Assembly (NCBI RefSeq): GCF_003818115.1
Contig: NZ_RPOI01000010.1
Coordinates: forward strand, 62,001 to 126,000
Direction of reading: 5' to 3'
Length of the DNA stretch: 64,000 nt
Source: Citrobacter youngae
Lineage (GTDB): Bacteria > Pseudomonadota > Gammaproteobacteria > Enterobacterales > Enterobacteriaceae
This document shows positions 62,210-64,000 of the stretch, one piece after another; positions within the stretch are counted from its first letter, which is position 1, and every line of letters begins with the position of its first letter. The position numbers were made by a program, and so were the translations under genes. The notes beneath the pieces are model-generated. The model was not told where the DNA came from, searched no databases, and saw only the letters and a program-made list of their open reading frames with translations.

Positions 62210-63211
62210 ATGACTAAAACTCTGCTCGGCGTGAGTCTCTTTTCTTTCAGCGTCTTGTTTAGCGCTACCTCATTCGCGCAAACCGCGCCGGACTACGCCA
62301 GATTGATAGAACAGGCGCATCAAAAGTACAAAAGTAACAATGATGGAAAAGTCGCCGACTACATCCCTGCCCTGGCGAGCTACAGCCCAAATAATTTTGC
62401 CATCACTATTGCTACGGTGGACGGAAAAATCTACCAGGTTGGCGATGTTAACAAACCCTTTCCCATGGAATCGCTGAGTAAAGTCTTCACCATGGCGCTC
62501 GCCATGGAACAGCACGGTCCTCAGGTAGTGCTGGATAAACTCGGGGCCAATGCCACTGGCATGCCATTTAATTCCGGTTTAGCCGTTGAACTGACCAAAG
62601 GCGCGCCGGAAAACCCGCTGGTAAACGCCGGAGCCATGAGCACCGTTAGTCTGATTGAAGCCAAAGACAAAACCGATCGCTGGAACAAAATCCTCGACAA
62701 CCTGAACGTCTGGGCCGATGCCACGCTCACGGTTAATGAGCCGGTTTACAAATCTGAGATGGAGACCAACCAGCACAATCAGGCGCTGGCGAAGCTGATG
62801 GAATCCTATAACAGCTTCTATGGCAACACCGACGACGCCGTCGAAATTTATACCCGTCAGTGCTCGGTGGATATCACCGTTGAGCAACTGGCCAAAATGG
62901 GTGCCGTACTGGCGAACAAAGGGAAATCGCCGTTCAACGGCAAGCAGTTGCTGAATGAAAAATATGTTCCGCAAGTGCTGGCGGAAATGGCGATTGCCGG
63001 ACTGTACGACGGCAGCGGTAAATGGCTGTACACCGTTGGCATTCCGGCGAAAAGCGGCGTCGGCGGCGGGATGGTTGCGGTGGTGCCCGGAAAATATGCC
63101 ATTGCCGTCTACTCTCCGCCGTTGGACGAAGCCGGTAACAGCGTTCGCGCCCAGCAAACTATCGAATATGTCGCCGAAGCGACGCAGGCCAATGTCTTTT
63201 TAGCAAAATAA
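62210..63211 (+). CDS. Periplasmic serine-dependent glutaminase
   Basis: 333 residues with a clear signal peptide (cleavage about after ATSFA, residue 23), unlike the cytosolic E. coli YbaS/YneH glutaminases. Beta-lactamase-like fold: catalytic S88-L-S-K91, and conserved NPLVNAGAM, GVGGGMVAVVPGK. It would release glutamate from glutamine outside the inner membrane for uptake by the neighbouring symporter. Flanked by REP repeats, so it may be a separate transcript from the symporter gene. Confidence 0.92.
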   Translation: MTKTLLGVSLFSFSVLFSATSFAQTAPDYARLIEQAHQKYKSNNDGKVADYIPALASYSPNNFAITIATVDGKIYQVGDVNKPFPMESLSKVFTMALAMEQHGPQVVLDKLGANATGMPFNSGLAVELTKGAPENPLVNAGAMSTVSLIEAKDKTDRWNKILDNLNVWADATLTVNEPVYKSEMETNQHNQALAKLMESYNSFYGNTDDAVEIYTRQCSVDITVEQLAKMGAVLANKGKSPFNGKQLLNEKYVPQVLAEMAIAGLYDGSGKWLYTVGIPAKSGVGGGMVAVVPGKYAIAVYSPPLDEAGNSVRAQQTIEYVAEATQANVFLAK

Positions 63212-63216
63212 CACTC

Positions 63217-63282
63217 TGCCGGATAAGCGAAGCGCTATCCGGCCTACGATTAGCGCACGTATTTACGCCGTCATCCGGCAAA
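63217..63282. repeat. REP/BIME repeat between glutaminase and fumD
   Basis: GCCGGATAAGCGAAGCGCTATCCGGCCTACG followed by CGCCGTCATCCGGC, two inverted REP units. Confidence 0.85.
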
Positions 63283-63304
63283 AATGAAGAGGTGAGAAGT
63301 AAAC

Positions 63305-64000
63305 ATGTCTAAACCATTTGTCTGGCAGGAACTCTTTGTTCAGAGTAAAGATAATACCGAGTATGAATTACTGAGTAACCAGCACGTAACGGTAACGGAG
63401 TTAGACGGAGAGGAAGTGATTAAGGTAGCGCCTGAAGCGTTAACCTTATTAGCACAGCAGGCATTTTATGAGGCTTCATTTTTTCTGCGCGCCGGACATT
63501 TGAAACAGATAGCCAGCATTTTGCACGACCCGCAGGCCAGCGGTAACGATAAGTACGTCGCATTACAACTGCTGCGCAACGCTGAGGTTTCGGCCAAAGG
63601 CGTCCTGCCTAACTGTCAGGACACCGGGACGGCAACCATTGTGGCCTGCAAAGGACAACATGTCTGGACAGGCAGCGATGACGCCGAAGCCTTGAGCAAA
63701 GGCGTATATACCACCTTCACCGAAAACAATCTGCGTTACTCGCAAAATGCCCCGCTGGACATGTATACCGAGGTCAATACCCAGACTAACCTGCCAGCGC
63801 AAATCGACATCAGCGCCACGCCGGGTAATGAGTATAAATTCCTGTTCGTCAACAAAGGCGGCGGTTCTGCCAATAAGGCGGCGCTATTCCAGGAAACCAA
63901 ATCCATTCTGCAGCCGGAAAAGCTCACAGCCTTCCTGATCGAAAAAATGAAATCGCTGGGTACCGCCGCTTGCCCGCCGTACCACATCGCTTTCGTGGTT
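63305..64000 (+). CDS. fumD: Class I fumarase / mesaconase (FumD-like), 3' end outside the window
   Basis: The first 232 codons are visible; the right edge cuts the gene. Iron-sulfur class I hydratase: first cluster cysteine C104 in [12 protein letters not shown], then [18 protein letters not shown] and [12 protein letters not shown]. coli O157:H7 encodes a mesaconase/fumarase FumD in a comparable glutamate mutase cluster, which hydrates mesaconate to (S)-citramalate. Its place after glmS-L-E and mal makes that activity more likely than housekeeping fumarase. AAGAGGTGAGAAG is the ribosome site. Confidence 0.88.
   Translation, partial: MSKPFVWQELFVQSKDNTEYELLSNQHVTVTELDGEEVIKVAPEALTLLAQQAFYEASFFLRAGHLKQIASILHDPQASGNDKYVALQLLRNAEVSAKGVLPNCQDTGTATIVACKGQHVWTGSDDAEALSKGVYTTFTENNLRYSQNAPLDMYTEVNTQTNLPAQIDISATPGNEYKFLFVNKGGGSANKAALFQETKSILQPEKLTAFLIEKMKSLGTAACPPYHIAFVV

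Overview
The window is chromosomal DNA of an enteric gammaproteobacterium. The order moaA-ybhK-uvrB, bio, ybhB, ybhC, pgl, ybhA, mod, gal, gpmA, aroG, zitB, pnuC, nadA, tRNA(Lys/Val), tol-pal and cyd follows the Escherichia coli K-12 map, and the proteins look close to their E. coli relatives. A complete hut operon and a glutamate mutase (methylaspartate) fermentation cluster next to cydA, both absent from K-12, point to Citrobacter, perhaps the amalonaticus/rodentium side of the genus. The species is inference.

Layout: 1-5.1 kb holds the 5' end of moaA with its Moco riboswitch and a ModE site, ybhK, uvrB with LexA and DnaA sites, and an orphan UrtE-like ABC ATPase with a degenerate signature motif. 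5.0-10.6 kb is the divergent bioA / bioBFCD locus with a BirA operator, then ybhB. 10.6-17 kb is histidine utilisation: hutUH, hutC and hutIG, with HutC-type operators. An empty phage lambda attB core sits just before ybhC. From 18.5 to 23.5 kb, where K-12 carries ybhDHIJ, lies one AT-rich gene for a 1682-residue protein ending in what looks like an OTU cysteine-protease domain with its catalytic motifs in permuted order (His before Cys). This is the most unusual item in the window.

23.9-31 kb holds pgl, ybhA, modCBA, acrZ and modEF. ModB has lost about 62 internal residues in frame, including half of its EAA coupling loop, so the molybdate importer is probably dead although its regulators (ModE sites, Moco riboswitch) remain. 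31-36.5 kb is galETKM with its GalR/CRP control region, and gpmA with a Fur box. An AIDA/Ag43-like autotransporter separates gpmA from aroG. 39-50 kb holds aroG (TyrR box), zitB, pnuC, nadA (NadR box), three tRNA genes plus an 18-nt tRNA remnant, and tol-pal from ybgC to cpoB. 50-53.2 kb is cydABX-ybgE.

53.2-54.4 kb is a 1.2-kb AT-rich divergent control region with a perfect FNR box, a second FNR-like box and a candidate three-way-junction RNA fold. From 54.4 kb to the right edge runs a glutamate fermentation island: glutamate mutase (glmS, glmL, glmE), methylaspartate ammonia-lyase (mal), an AtuA-family protein with its DUF4387 partner, a glutamate/dicarboxylate symporter, a periplasmic glutaminase and the start of a class I fumarase/mesaconase (fumD-like). 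Together they would import or release glutamate and convert it through 3-methylaspartate and mesaconate to citramalate.

No CRISPR array, insertion sequence or intact prophage was seen. REP/BIME repeats punctuate many intergenic gaps.
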